Positions 23,461 through 35,861 of a stretch of 64,000 nt of DNA are shown in pieces. The notes under the pieces were generated by a model. That model was not told where the DNA came from and did no database searches. It saw only the letters and a list, made by a program, of their open reading frames with translations. The position numbers were made by a program, and so were the translations under genes. How positions within the stretch are numbered: position 1 is the first letter of the stretch; every line of letters starts with the position of its first letter. This DNA is from Nicotiana tabacum (Eukaryota; Streptophyta; Magnoliopsida; Solanales; Solanaceae): NCBI RefSeq assembly GCF_000715075.1, contig NC_134101.1, positions 137,902,237-137,966,236 of the forward strand, in the 5' to 3' direction.

Positions 23461-26400
23461 CTAGAGGTGGAGGTGGAGGTAGAGGTGGAGGTAGAGGTAT
23501 TAGAGGTGGAGGTCAGGCCGCTAGAGATGGAGGCCATCCAGCAACAGGCCGTCCTAGAGAGGTAGTTCAGGGTAGTGGGGTGCAGCCCCGATGTTATGCT
23601 CTACCAGCTAGGCGTGAGGCTGAGGCTTCCAATGCAGTTATCACAGGTACTGTTCTGGTTTGTAGCAGAGATGTTTCAGTTTTATTTGATCCATGATCTA
23701 TATACTCCTATGTGTCATCTTATTTTGCACCGTATCTGGTCATGCCTAGTAATTCTTTAAGTGCTCCTGTATATGTGTCTACACCGGTGGATGATTCTAT
23801 TGTGGTAGATCGAGTCCATCATTCGTGTATAGTTGTGATTGGGGGTCTTGAGACTCGTGTAGATTTGTTACTTCTGGACATGGTTGATTTTGACGTCATA
23901 TTGGGGATGGACTAGTTATCACCTTACCACGCTATCTTGGACTGTCATGCCAAGACTGTGACCTTAGCCTTGCCGAGTTTACCTCATTTAGAGTGGAGAG
24001 GGACTTCTGGTCATTCTATCCATAGTGTTATCTCATATATGAAGGCTCGGTGTATGGTCGAGAAGGGGTGTTTGGCCTATTTGGTCGATGTTCGTGATTC
24101 TAGTGTTGAGGTTCCTTCTATTGATTCTGTACCTGTTGTTCATGAATTTCCTGAGGTATTTCCTTCAGACCTACCGGGTATGCCACCCGATAGGGATATT
24201 GACTTCTGCATTGATTTGGCTCTGGGCACTCAGCTCATTTCTTTTCCGCCGTATCGTATGGCCCCTCCTGAGTTGAAATATTGAAGGAGCAATTGCAAGA
24301 CTTGCTTGAGAAAGGCTTCATTAGACCTAGCGTCTCGCCTTGGGGTGCGCCGGTGTTGTTTGTTAAGAAGAAGAACGGATCAATGAGAATGTGTACTGAG
24401 TACTGGCAGTTAAACAAAGTTACAATCAAGAATAAGTATCCATTGCCGAGGATTGATGATTTGTTTGATCAGCTTCAGGGTGCCAAGGTATTTTCGAAGA
24501 TTGACTTGAGATTTGGCTACCATCAGTTGAGGATCAGGGCATCCGATGTCCCTAAGACAACTTTCCGCACTCGGTACGGGCATTATGAGTTCTTGGTGAT
24601 GTCATTCGGGTTGACAAATGGACCTAGTAGCTTTTATGGATTTGATAAACCGAGTGTTCAGGCCTTACTTGGATTCGTTCGTGATAGTCTTCATTGATGG
24701 TATTTTGATCTATTCCCATAGCCGGGAGGAGCATGAGCAGCATCTTAGAGTGGTTCTTCAGACTTTGAGAGATAGTCAGTTGTATGCGAAGTTTTTAAAG
24801 TGAGTTCTGGTTGAGTTCAGTTGCATTCTTAGGTCATGTTGTATCAGCAGAGGGTATTCAAGTTGATCCAAAGAAGATTGAGGCAGTCAGTAACTGGCCT
24901 AGACCAGCATCAGCTACAGAGATCCGGAGTTTCTTGGGTCTGGCAGGCTACTATCAACGGTTTGTAGAGGGGTTTTCGTCTATTGCAGCACCGATGACCA
25001 GGTTGACCTAGAAGGGTTCCTAGTTCAGGTGGTCGGACGAGTGTGAGGCGAGCTTTTAGAGGCTCAAGATAGCTCTGACTATGGCATCGGTGTTGGTTTT
25101 GCCCACAGGTTCAGGGTCTTATACGATTTATTGTAATGCATCTCGTATTGGACTTGGTGCGGTATTGATGCAGGATGGCAATGTCATTGCATATGCTTCG
25201 CGGAAGTTGAAGATTCATGAGAAGAACTATCTGGTTCATGATTTGGAGTTAGCAGCAATTGTTCACGCGTTGAAGATTTGGAGGCATTTTCTGTATGGGT
25301 GGCATGTGAGGTGTTCACAGATCACAAGAGTCTTCAGTATTTGTTCAAGCAGAAGGAGTTAAATTAGAGGCAGATAAGGTGGTTGGAGCTATTAAAGGAC
25401 TATGATATCACCATCTTATATCATCCGGGAAAGGCCAATGTGGTGGCCGATGCTTTGAGTAGGAAGTCATCCAGTATGGGCAGTCTTGTTTATATCCCGG
25501 TCGGTGAGAGACTGTTTGCTTTGGATATTCAGGCTTTGGCCAGTCAGTTTGTGAGGTTGGATGTTTCTGAGCCCAGTCGTGTGTTAGCTTGCACAGTCGC
25601 TCGTTCTTCATTATTGGACCGTATCCGAGATTGGCAGTATGATGATTCTCATTTGTGTGTCCTAAGAGACACGGTGCAGCACAGAGGTGCCAAGTAGGTT
25701 ACCTTAGGAGATAATGGAGTTTTGAGGCTGCAGGGTCGAGTTTGTGCGCCAAATGTGGATGGGCTTCGAGAGTTGATTTCAGAGGAGGCCCATAGTTCCC
25801 GGTACTCTATTCATTCGGGCGCCGCGAAGATGTATCAGGATCTGCGGTAGCATTATTGGTGGAGAAAAATGAAGAAGGATATTGTTGCATATGTGGCTCG
25901 GTGTTTGAATTGTCAGCAGTCTAAGTACGAGCATCAGAAGCCTGGTGGTTTGTTCTAGAAGATTGAGATTCCTGAGTGGAAGTGGGAGCATATCACTATA
26001 GACTTCGTTGTTGGACTCCCACGGACTCAGAGGAAGTTCGATGCAGTGTGGGTTATTGTTGATAGGCTGACCAAGTCAGCACATTTCATTTCTGTGGTAG
26101 TCTCCTATTCTTCCGAGAGGTTAGCTGAGATCTATATCCGGGAGATTGTTCGCCTTCATGGTGTGCCCGTGTCTATCATTTCGGATCGAGGTACGCAGTT
26201 TACCTCACATTTCTGGAGATCAGTTCAGTGAGAGTTGGTTGAGTTAAGCACAGTGTTTCATCCTCAGACGGACGGGCAGTCCGAGCGGACATTTCAGATT
26301 TTGGATGATATGCTCTGAGCTTGTGTCATTGACTTTGGAGGCTCGTGGGATCAGTTTTTGCCTTTAGCAGAGTTTACCAACAACAACAGCTACCAGTTGA

Positions 26401-27080
26401 GTATCCAGATGGCCCCTTATAAGTCTTTGTATGGTAGACGATGTCGGTCGCTGGTGGGATGGTTTGAGTCGAGAGAGTCTCGGTTGTTAGGTACGGATCT
26501 AGTACAGGATGCCTTGGACAAGGTCAGGATCATTCAGGATAGGCTTCGTACAGCTCAGTCCAGGCAAAGAAGTTATGCCGACCGTAAAGGTTCGTGACTT
26601 GGCATTCATGGTCGGTGAGCAGGTACTGCTTCGAGTGTCACCTATGAAGGGCGTGATGAGATTTTGGAAGAAGGGCAAGCTTAGCCCTAGATTTATTAGC
26701 CAGTTTGAGATTCTTTATCGAGTGGGAAAGGTGGCATATAGACTTGCATTGCCGCCGAGCTTATCAGCCGTGCATCCAGTGTTTCATGTGTCCATGCTTC
26801 GAAAATATCACGGTGATCCATCCCACGTGTTAGATTTCAGCATTGTCCAGTTGGACAAGGACTTGTCTTATGAGGAGGAGCCGGTAGCTATTCTAGACCG
26901 GCAGGTTCGTTAGTTGGGGTCGAAGAGTTTTCCTTCTGTTCGTGTTCAGTGGAGAGTTCAGCCTGCTGAGGCATCGACCCGGAAGTATGAGTCCGATATG
27001 CGGAGCCGTTATCCCCATCTTTTCCTCGACTCAAGTACTTCCTTATTATGTCCATTCGAGGACGAACGATTGTTTTAGAG
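23461..27080 (+). pseudogene. pol: pol of element C (PR-RT-RH-IN-chromodomain)
   Basis: Gly-rich hinge (23465-23530), then protease. The active-site segment is broken by TGA at 23694, and the W of DVILGMDW is TAG at 23913. RT spans about 24180-25010: [10 protein letters not shown] is intact, but the catalytic box reads FIDG (24690-24701). Frameshifts lie near 24270, 24635 and 24800. RNase H (25080-25480) has [16 protein letters not shown], where the catalytic Asp is Asn. The integrase zinc region is near 25790-25960 with CLNCQQ kept, and the core has [19 protein letters not shown]-type end (RFISQFEILYRVG) and a chromodomain-like tail (about 26880-27045) follow. The stop at 27078 directly precedes the polypurine tract. 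Confidence 0.9.
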
Positions 27081-27090
27081 GTGGAGAATG
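27078..27090 (+). promoter_or_regulatory. Polypurine tract of element C
   Basis: TAGAGGTGGAGAATG directly precedes the 3' LTR start TGATGACCC at 27091. This is the expected plus-strand primer of reverse transcription. Confidence 0.75.
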
Positions 27091-27821
27091 TGATGACCCA
27101 AAAGGTCATCACTTATTTTAAAAAAATAAATTTTGTGTTCCGAGGCCTTAAAAACCTCTTTCGGTCTCACCTCAATTTACGTGCACAGTCCGGGCGCGCA
27201 GCCGGAAAGCCATTATGTGAAAAACTATGAAAAGTGATGAATTTTGCCTTTAAAATGAATTTAAGTTGACTTCGGTCAACATTTTGGGTAAACGGACCTG
27301 GACCCCTGATTTGATCGTCCCGGAGGGTCCGTAGGAAAATATGGGACTTGGGTGTATGCCCGGAATCGAATTCCGAGGTCCCAAATCCGAGAAATGAATT
27401 TTTGAAGAAAATTATTTTCGGGAATATTTATGAGTTTTTGGAAATGAAATATGTTTGAAATTTGATGGTATCGGACCCGTACTTTGGTTCCGGAGCCCGG
27501 TACAGGTCTTATATGTGATTTAAGTTGAGTCTGTGAAGTTTGGTAAGAAACGGACTTGAAATGACGTCAGCCGGACCTTATTTGAGAAAATTGGAAAAAT
27601 TTGATGTTCTTAAGTGATTTCATGATTTTGATGCTAAATTCATAGTTGTTGATATTATTTTGGTGATTTGAATACAGGAGCAAGTCCGTATGATATTTTT
27701 AGGTTAGTGTGCATGTTTGGTTTGGAGCCCCGGGGCTCGGGTAGTTTTGGATAGGCCATAGAGTTGAATTTTAACTTAGGAAATTGCAGGTTTTTCAGCT
27801 GGTATGATCAGATTTGTAGGC

Positions 27822-28052
27822 TTCGCAAATGCGAGAAAATCACCGCAAATGCGAAAGGGACCTGGTCTGCCTTGGGGTCGAAAATGCGAAGCAGTCATCG
27901 GAAAAACGATGTCGCAAATGCGAAAGGGCCATCGCATTTGCGAAGTGGTCTGGATTTCCCCAGTGTCGCAAATGCGACAGTTTTATCGCAAAAGCGAAAG
28001 TTGGTCACAAATGCGAGAGTAGCAGACTTCTGGGTTTGCAATTGTCGCAATT
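27822..28052 (+). repeat. CGC-palindrome array in 3' LTR of C
   Basis: About nine CGCAAATGCG or CGCATTTGCG sites, some imperfect, occur in 230 bp. Overlapping ORFs in all frames are a by-product. Confidence 0.88.
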
Positions 28053-29009
28053 GTGATACCTGCAACCTGTAAATTCATAACTTAGACGCATTTCAACCAT
28101 TTTTCACACTCTTTCAAAACCAAAACACTCTTGGGTGATTTTTCAAAGACAATTTCTCTTCCAAATCGATTGTAAGTCATTTCTAACTAGTTTTCTTCAA
28201 TCTTTAGCATCTTTCCACATGATTTCAACTCAAAATCAATGATTTTCATGGGGAAAATTGGGTGTTTTGGGTAGAACCTAGGTTTTTTAGTTTTTGGGGA
28301 TTTGGACCTCAATTTGAGGTCCGATTTCAAAACAAATCATATATTTGGGTTCGTGGGGGAATGGGTAATCGAGTTTTGGTTCGAACCTCGAGTTTTGACC
28401 ATGTGGGCCCGGGGGAGATTTTTTACTTTTTGGAAAAAACTTTAGAAAACTTATGTTCATGCATTAGAATTGATTCATTTAGCATTTATTGATGTGATTA
28501 AGTAATTTGTGACTAGATACGAGCGAATTGGTGGTGGAATCAAGAGGTAAAGCGATAGTTGAGACTTGAATTGTGTTCGAGGCATCAAGGTAAGTGTTTG
28601 GTCTAACCTTAGCTCTGGGGATTAGGAGTTGTGTCTTATTTGCTATGTGTTATTTGTTGAGTACGACGTATAAACATGGCGACGAGTATCTATATGTTGG
28701 TGTCAAGCATGCCCGTGAGTCTTAAATTGAAATCGTTGTGTTCTTAATAAGTACTATGAATGCCTAAGTTGTTGATTTTCTGTGTGGGGCAAAAATTATG
28801 ATTATTCTCGTGGAAGTTGCTTATGGTTGAATATTGGTGCTAGTTGAGGTTTCTTTTGTGAAGTTAAATGTTGGAACAAGTTCGGTTATAGATGACTCCC
28901 TTACCGGGGCGAATATACTTATATTGTCGATTCCCTTGCCGGGATAGTGTTGTTTCCTTATTGTTCCCTTGTCGGGACTCTTCTTGTGATTGGTGTTGAA
29001 TTGTATATT

Positions 29010-29250
29010 GGGATCGGGTTGCACGCCGCAACAATATTATATTTGGATCGAGTTGCACGCCGCAACAATGTTATATTTGGATCGGGTTGCACGTCGCAAC
29101 AATATTATATTTGGATCGGGTTGCACGCAACAACAATATTATATTTGGATCGGGTTGCACGCAGCAACAGTGATAAATGATATGGATCGGGTTTCATGCC
29201 ACAACAGTGTTTATATAATTTGAATCGGGTTGTGCGCCGCAACAATAAAT
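29010..29250 (+). repeat. Hairpin minisatellite in 3' LTR of C
   Basis: About seven units of 34-36 bp containing GATCGGGTTGCACGCC. Stem pairs GTTGC/GCAAC are kept in most units. One has GTTGT/GCAAC, which still pairs by wobble. Confidence 0.9.
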
Positions 29251-29951
29251 GATAAAAGGGGTTATTGATTGGTTACGGTTTCCTTATTCTTTCTGCCGCA
29301 AATTTTAAATTGTTCTTTATGCTTTTCTCCTGAGTTACTGTTGGTAGATGACATCTCCCCGTAGCATGTCCCCCTCCCATCCTTAATTGTATATTTCTAT
29401 TTTATTTTCCTCTATGTATGATATAACTGCACAGGTTTATTTGGTAATCTGGTCCTAGCCTCGTCACTACTTCGCCGAGGTTAGGCTAGGTACTTACCAG
29501 TACATGGGGTCGGTTGTACTGACACTATACTCTGCACTATCTTGCAGATCTCGGAGCAGAAGCATTCGGACCTTAGCTTGGGTGGCTGCCTTCAGTCCAG
29601 TTGGAGTTTCCGAGGTAGTCCGCAGGCCCTGGCGTCTCCCTCTATCTCTTCATCCCGTTTCATATACTTATTTCAGAAACATTGTTTGTAGTAAATTCTA
29701 GACCGTCTGTGGAGTTGTGACACCAGTTCTGGGTAGACTTTGTTTAAGATGTTGTACTGTATATATATTCAGATGGTTTTATCGTTTTCTTCCGCTTGTT
29801 TAAATTTCTGGTGTTTATAACTATTATTTCCACTTGTTAAGGAATTAAAATGAGAAAAAGGTAATTTATGCAAATGGTCGGCTTGCCTAGCTTTCACTAG
29901 TAGACGCCATCACAACTCCCGAGGGTGGAAAATTCGGGTCGTGATACTTCT

Positions 29952-31211
29952 TCATTTTCCTTTGGCAATGAAAGTATTCGTTCATGATGTTTTTACATTT
30001 ATATACAATTTTCATAGTGATTGGACAAGGATGTTCTCAAGTAGGTGAACAACAACTTACAAGGGTATGATGTGAGAATTAACATTGATTAGAGATTTAA
30101 TTCTTGTCTTATATTCACAAACTAAATCTCCATACAACATCATTAACTAAATTACATTCACAAAAAACAGTACAGACGAAGGTGTACATATCAATAACTA
30201 ATACAATGTATACTAAAATAACACCATATAATAATCTAAAATATATAATTTATCATAGTTGTCATATGTAAGTGCTCACTAACCATTTGAAGAAAACGTA
30301 TTCATTACTTAGATCCCAAGCTCTCGGCTAACGCATCTGCATTGAGAAGTTGTGACAGTATAAAAAATTGTTATTTTCACGACAAATATTTCAAAAACTT
30401 ATATCCCTATACTTTGGAATTTTGCTTTTCATTTTCTTTAAGATGTGTGCTATGCATATAACGTCGGAAATTTTGTCTCTACTTGTTAGAGATATACTTG
30501 GCTATCCGAGGATCTTTTCATACAATAGAACGGTGATTATTCTGCTAATTGACTTTGATTATGCTAACATAAATAATTACAAAAATGATTTTGGGCGTAA
30601 CTTTGGCCCACATATTCATGTCCTCCAATATGTAGTGAACTTGGTTTGTATACAGATCTTATTCTACAAGAAGAAGTATATGAGATATTAATATCCATTT
30701 AGTCCTACGTGATGTATATTTCTCTCTCTCTTAAAAAATATTTTAGCATGAAAATTATATTTTTAAAATATAAAACTTTTTCATTTTATTTTTATTTTAA
30801 TGGCTAACACATGTTGGTATACATGAGGCTCACCGCAGATGATATAAATATCATGCGAGACATTCTTTACATATAAGATATTAGGTTGTTCTACTAATAT
30901 TTTTAAAGATCCTTATGATCTATGTGACTTTAAAATTGAAAAGTAGTTAGAAGATTCTCTTAATACCAGGAGAACCAAGAAGAAGAAAGTTTCCGAGCAC
31001 CTTCGATAATAACATTATATTACACTTTCATTCGATACTTCAAAGATAATTTGATATGCATTCTGTCAATGTCTATTTATTGTATATAGTCTCCTTTTGT
31101 TGTTGGAAAGAGAAGTTATGTTTTCATGGTTGGCTTAACAACAAACATTTATTAGTACTCCAATATTCATTTATATTGATATCTGTGAGCAGCTTATTTT
31201 TGACCATGTTT
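29952..31211. other. Unassigned AT-rich stretch, right part
   Basis: This continues 18654-20254 across the C insertion. A 107-residue plus-strand frame at 30368-30691 is hydrophobic, matches nothing I recognise and is probably chance. The U3 start of LTR E may lie in its right part, but no clear LTR border was found. Confidence 0.5.
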
Positions 31212-31500
31212 GAATGTATTCCTACTTTACTCTACTCACTACTCATTTTCCTCACTTTCTTCACTCACTACCCACTTTCCTCACTTTCTCCATTCACTAC
31301 CCATTTTTCCCATTTTTCCCACTCATGTTCCTCACTCTCCCCACTTTCTCCACTTTCTCCACTCACTACCCACTTTCCCCACTTTCTTCACTCACTACCC
31401 ACTACCCATTTTCCCCACTCATGTTCCCCTCTCATGTTCCCCACTTTCCCCACTCATGTTCCCCACTCTCCCAAAAAAATATTTCCTCCACCCACTCTTC
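31212..31500 (+). repeat. Pyrimidine-rich tandem tract
   Basis: About 290 bp of CTCACT / ACCCACTTTCC / CACTCATGTTCCCC variants, almost free of G on this strand. It sits just upstream of the TATA box of LTR E. The long frames in it (up to 187 residues, Pro/His/Ser/Phe repeats) come from the repeat, not from a gene. Confidence 0.85.
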
Positions 31501-31548
31501 ATCATTCTCTCTACCTATAATACACATCAAGACCTCACCTTAAAAAAA

Positions 31549-33329
31549 ATTATATATAGAAAAGGGAGCATTTTACAAGGGAGCTTTCTTCTTCTTCTTG
31601 GATTTTTTCTCCAAGCAACAGACAAATACAACAGATCTCACCCTTTTCTTCCCAAGAAAAACGGCCGCACACACTCATTTTACCACGAAGGCTTCTCTGA
31701 AAATGCACACCTGAATTCACACCCAACATTTGAGAGACTCACTTTGAAAGTTTTTCACACTCAAAAGAGCTGAAAGCAAAGGCTTCAAAATTCAAAATTT
31801 TCAGCTGGATTCGGGTAAAGGTTTGTTGCTCTGTTGCTACTGTTGAAATTGCTTCTTGAGCTCCTCATGTGATTTGGATTCTGCTTTTATTTGGCTTATC
31901 TCTTGGTGTCCGCTTAACTCTGTTAGGTCAGTCCCAAATCCTTTGTATTATGTTTTGCTGAATGGCTATATAAAGTTATTGAATTCCTTTTAGATTTTTG
32001 GATTTGCTCAAAAATACGATTTCTGCTATTCTAGTGTGTCATGGATGAATGTTTGGTTTCCATTTGAATAAAGTAGTGTAATGAATTGAAGATGTTAAAC
32101 TTTAGATTAAATGTTGACGAAGTAAATGCTGTAAAGATTTTGGAATCTGTTATTTGCTTTGGGAGTCTTTACTCATTTTCTTTAATTTCCACTTCTTGTC
32201 ATCGAGGAAGAGAGTAAAATCCAAGCAAATTTGTTCTTAAATCGAGGATCTGATGGCCAGCAATGGTTATCTTTTAATAGCAAACAAGCCGTAAATTATA
32301 TTCTATACTCCACTTTCAGAAATAAGATAAGCGGCATCATGAGGTATATAGTTTTTTTAGTAGAAAAAATATAAAGATATATAGTATCACATGCTTCAAC
32401 TCGTAGGCATAATGATTCCTCAATAGTTTGTTAATGAGTTGTTTGTGCACTCCAGCTTTTACAACCACAATCTACTTTATTTATTTGATTAGTTTAACGT
32501 CAAAATTTGCCCCCCCCCATCCTCTCTGCCTCACATTTTCTTGTTCTTGGACTTTTTGCCTCCTGATTTATCCAATCCTTTTTTTACTAGTCTATGTATT
32601 TTCATGACTTGTAAATTAAGTTACATAAGTCGAGCAAATTTAAATATATATCTTCCTTTTTTGCAAAAACTTTTGAAGTATGTATATGTTCGTGTATGTA
32701 TAAAAGAGATAGAAGACGCAAGCTAAAAAAATAGAAATTGGCTTGAACTTTCGTAGTTTACTTTAGGCGCGTTAATTGAATAATTGTCATAGCTACGGGT
32801 ACGGTTCCCGTAACGTAGTTTGTGACACCTAGTTACTAAAATCCGGGGGTACAGTTATGTGACCCGGCCACAATTTAATCTTTAAAAAAAATAAAAATTA
32901 AACATGTTGTAGATCGTGAGTACGGTTCTCGTGACATGATTCGCAATATGTAACAATAATTAAATAAAAATGGTTATAAGGTAAAAATGCACAATAGTTT
33001 AAAACATGTATTAAAATCAGATAATATGCCAGTTATAATAGTTTAAGCGACCGTGCTAGAACCACGGAATCCGGGGATGCCTAACACCTTCCCCCGGGTT
33101 AACAGAGTTCCTTATTCAGAATTTCTGGTTCGCAGACTTCAAAAAGGAAAGTCGAAATTTTCCTCGATTTGGGATTTAAAATAAATCGGTGACTTGGGAC
33201 ACCAAATAAACTATCCCAAGTGGCGACTCTGAACAAAATTGAATAAATTAATCCCATTTTGAATAATGTCACTTTAATTGGAAAAACTCCTTTGTACTAC
33301 CTTCGGGTGTGTAAAAAGGAGGTGTGACA
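31549..33329 (+). repeat. LTR E: Ogre-like R-U5 part
   Basis: It starts at a strong TATA (31551-31558), with a pyrimidine-rich transcript start region, and ends AAAAAGGAGGTGTGACA at 33329. The last 300 bp closely match LTR A (5775-6075, reversed). The U3 border could not be fixed, so the full LTR begins further left. A second primer-site-like motif is at 33221-33230. Confidence 0.75.
31551..31558 (+). promoter_or_regulatory. TATA box of LTR E
   Basis: TATATATA is followed about 30 bp later by a purine/pyrimidine transition (GGAGC then CTTCTTCTTCTTC), which fits a transcription start. Confidence 0.65.
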
Positions 33330-33333
33330 GCTC

Positions 33334-33350
33334 TGGCGACTCTGTTGGGG
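33334..33350 (+). promoter_or_regulatory. Primer binding site of element E (tRNA-Arg type)
   Basis: TGGCGACTCTGTTGGGG lies four bases (GCTC) after the LTR end, with the same spacing and sequence as in element A. Confidence 0.85.
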
Positions 33351-33559
33351 AATTGCATCTCTGGGGTGTATCCAAGGGCTTCAAGATGAGCAGCCATAGC
33401 CTTGTTCATTGGAGGTGGACCACACCTCAGTATCTGATGTTAGCCATTTTGTTTCAGCATCTACCTTAGTTCTTGTTGTTAAAGATCTTATTGATATAAA
33501 TGAATATTTGAGTAATTTAATTAAAAAATCTAAAATATTAGGCAAACTTTTATTGTTAA
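33351..33559 (+). other. Start of the leader of element E, interrupted
   Basis: About 210 bp of internal sequence follow the primer site and then stop at the LTR of F. The rest of E is not found in the window. The last five bases, GTTAA, are the candidate target site of F. Confidence 0.6.
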
Positions 33560-35861
33560 TGTCACAACCCAAATCAGAGGGCCACGACGGGTACCCGATG
33601 CCTTACTCAACCAAGTACCAATATAACGTATCTTTCTTATCACACCATCATAGGTAAATGGGCCAGAAGGACCGTCATCACATAACCAGAATAAAACATA
33701 AGGAATACTAGATATAGGATAACCCAACATAATATAAAAACTTATACATGTGACATACGGGCATCTAAGGCCGAAATAATCATTTGTACACTCAAAACAT
33801 AGACCGACAAAGCCAGACAAATATCCATATATATGACATTTGTCTACAAGCCTCTAAGAGTACCTAAACATTATAAAGGTCGGGACAAGGCCCCGCCATA
33901 CCTATCAATATATGTCCAAATTATATTGACCAAATAGGCAACTTCGGAGCAAGTGGAGTGCAACAACACCTTCTGTTGAGCTAATAGCCTATTAGGAGGA
34001 CTGTCAACCTGTTTATCGGGACGTGCGGGCATAAAACGCAGCATTCCCAGGAAAAAGGGACATCATTACAAATAAAGTATCGAGTATGTAAGGCATGAAA
34101 AGTAGTATGTATATAAGACATGAAAGAAACATGGAGTAAATGACTCAACCTGTAAGTCTGAATAGCATTGTAAATCATGAAGCAATTATAATATCATGCA
34201 TATAAATGTCATATCATGCATAGGTATATGAGTACATAACATCATCAAGCCTCTGAGGGCATCCCATCATATCATCTCGGCCTCTGAGGGCGAAATCACC
34301 AATGTATACCAGCTGATTAGGTGGTAGTGCGTATATAACGCCATAGCCTTTCCCCATTGGTGGTGCGTATATAATGCCATGGCCTTTCTCCATACCACAT
34401 ATATATAATATACGCGAATATAACGTCATCTGGTCATGAGTCAATGTACATGTATAAATGAATGCAATGTAAAATGAAGTAAGTCAATAAGATCTATCGG
34501 AATGTTATAAGATCATTATGACTTCGGATAAACTTTATCAACTTACGTATTTTTCTGAGACCCACAAATACACGATATAATAATAGAATACATGGGGAAT
34601 CAAGAACATAGGAAACCTTAGTACTTTTAAGAATATAGTCATTGTGAAAGTTGTGTGTTGGCTCGTTTCGTTATATCATATGGATCATGCTAAAAAGGAA
34701 AGAAGGGATAGCCTTAACATACCTCAAATCGTCAATGTAACCCAACAACAAGCTTACAACAACTAGAGCACCAGCCCTATAATAAAGAAATCCATGTACA
34801 ACTTAGATGGCGCTAGTATATCACGTATCTCAACCTTACTTGATATTTAAAAGCTTAAATACAGAAAGTAGACGTTTTCTTAACTTTGAAGTACCTTCCA
34901 AAACTCAAACTACAAAGAAAAAGAGAGGCGATATACCGATACTTAGGTCGTAGGGATCGTTCTAATGTTATGATTTCATACTCGGGATGCTAATCTACTT
35001 TAAAACCCTTGTAAAAAGCTTAAGTGTAAGTTTATGGAGATTCTCTGGTCGTGTTCTATGAAAACAATTAAGAGAGAGACGATTTAAAACCTATATATAT
35101 CAACTTTTGAAAAGTCAAAGACGTACTAGCTTGGCACTCTAGCATTGACCCTTCTTCTGATGTTTATATCTCATTATCCGGATGTCGTATAAATGCACTA
35201 TTAAGAGAATTGGAAACTAAATTTCAAGGCCTTTAATTTGGTATATAATATGTCCCAAAAGACCTCATATAACATACAAAATGTATTGCTCAAAAAGCTT
35301 TAGTGATAGACCTGCTTGTCACTCATGCAGTCTCGAGAAATTGCAAATATCTTTGTACTCTGATGTCGTATTGACAAATGGATTAATGAGTTAGAAAATA
35401 GACTCATAGATCTTCATTTTGATATATGTATCATCCTGTAATTCCAAGTATATTGGGAGAAAAGCTCCACTACATTTGACTTTATTTTTTAGCAGTAACT
35501 TGTGATGACCTTTACCAAAAAAAATTCCACAACTCGCTTGACTTCAAAACATAACACATGAATATCATATGACTAAAAGAACTCATAATATAACATCCTT
35601 ATCACGTTAAGAACCATAGTCTCACCCCAAAGTGCATGTTATAACATTCCAAACTTATCGACTTTCGACGAAACTTATTTTTCGTTTAGCTTCTAAGCTT
35701 TCCAATCCTCTTGGTACTTGTTATTCATGATTAAAGATTTGTAACCTCCAAGGTAACATTATTAACTTACTTTATGTACTCTTAAAGACGATTTCATTTC
35801 TGAGCTTACATCAATTGACTTACGAATACTCTTACGTACAATAATATAGGGAGTAACATCA
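33560..35861 (-). repeat. 3' LTR of element F (2302 bp)
   Basis: On the minus strand it starts TGATGTTACTCC at 35861 and ends TTTGGGTTGTGACA at 33560. A polypurine tract (CAAAGGGGGAA, minus) lies directly before its start, as does an ATTCGAGGATGAATG-type sequence typical of the 3' end of Ty3/gypsy pol. It is therefore a 3' LTR rather than a solo LTR. It has GCC...GGC short hairpins at 34250-34300 and a CGTATATAACGCCAT repeat at 34325-34385. Confidence 0.8.

Larger units (their letters stand above)
27091..29946 (+). repeat. 3' LTR of element C (2856 bp)
   Basis: It starts TGATGACCC and ends GTCGTGATA (CA mutated to TA), followed by the target duplication CTTCT. It holds the CGC array (27822-28052), the hairpin minisatellite (29010-29250) and the terminal inverted repeats. 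It is the complete LTR form. Confidence 0.92.
20255..29951 (+). mobile_element. Element C: Tekay-like chromovirus with target duplication
   Basis: The order is 5' LTR, tRNA-Met primer site, gag, protease, RT, RNase H, integrase, chromodomain-like C-terminus, polypurine tract and 3' LTR. The 5-bp target duplication is CTTCT at 20255-20259 and 29947-29951. The order RT before integrase is Ty3/gypsy. The C-terminal chromodomain-like segment and primer site point to the Del/Tekay lineage. Many stops and four or more frameshifts make it inactive. Confidence 0.9.

Noticed and set aside
30368..30691. 107-residue hydrophobic ORF considered as a membrane protein
   Set aside because: The composition follows the AT-rich DNA, and there is no family match or neighbouring exon evidence.
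31056..31773. Overlapping long plus-strand ORFs of 109-187 residues rich in His, Pro, Ser and Phe
   Set aside because: They come from the pyrimidine tandem tract, which lacks stops in all three frames. The composition is that of the repeat.
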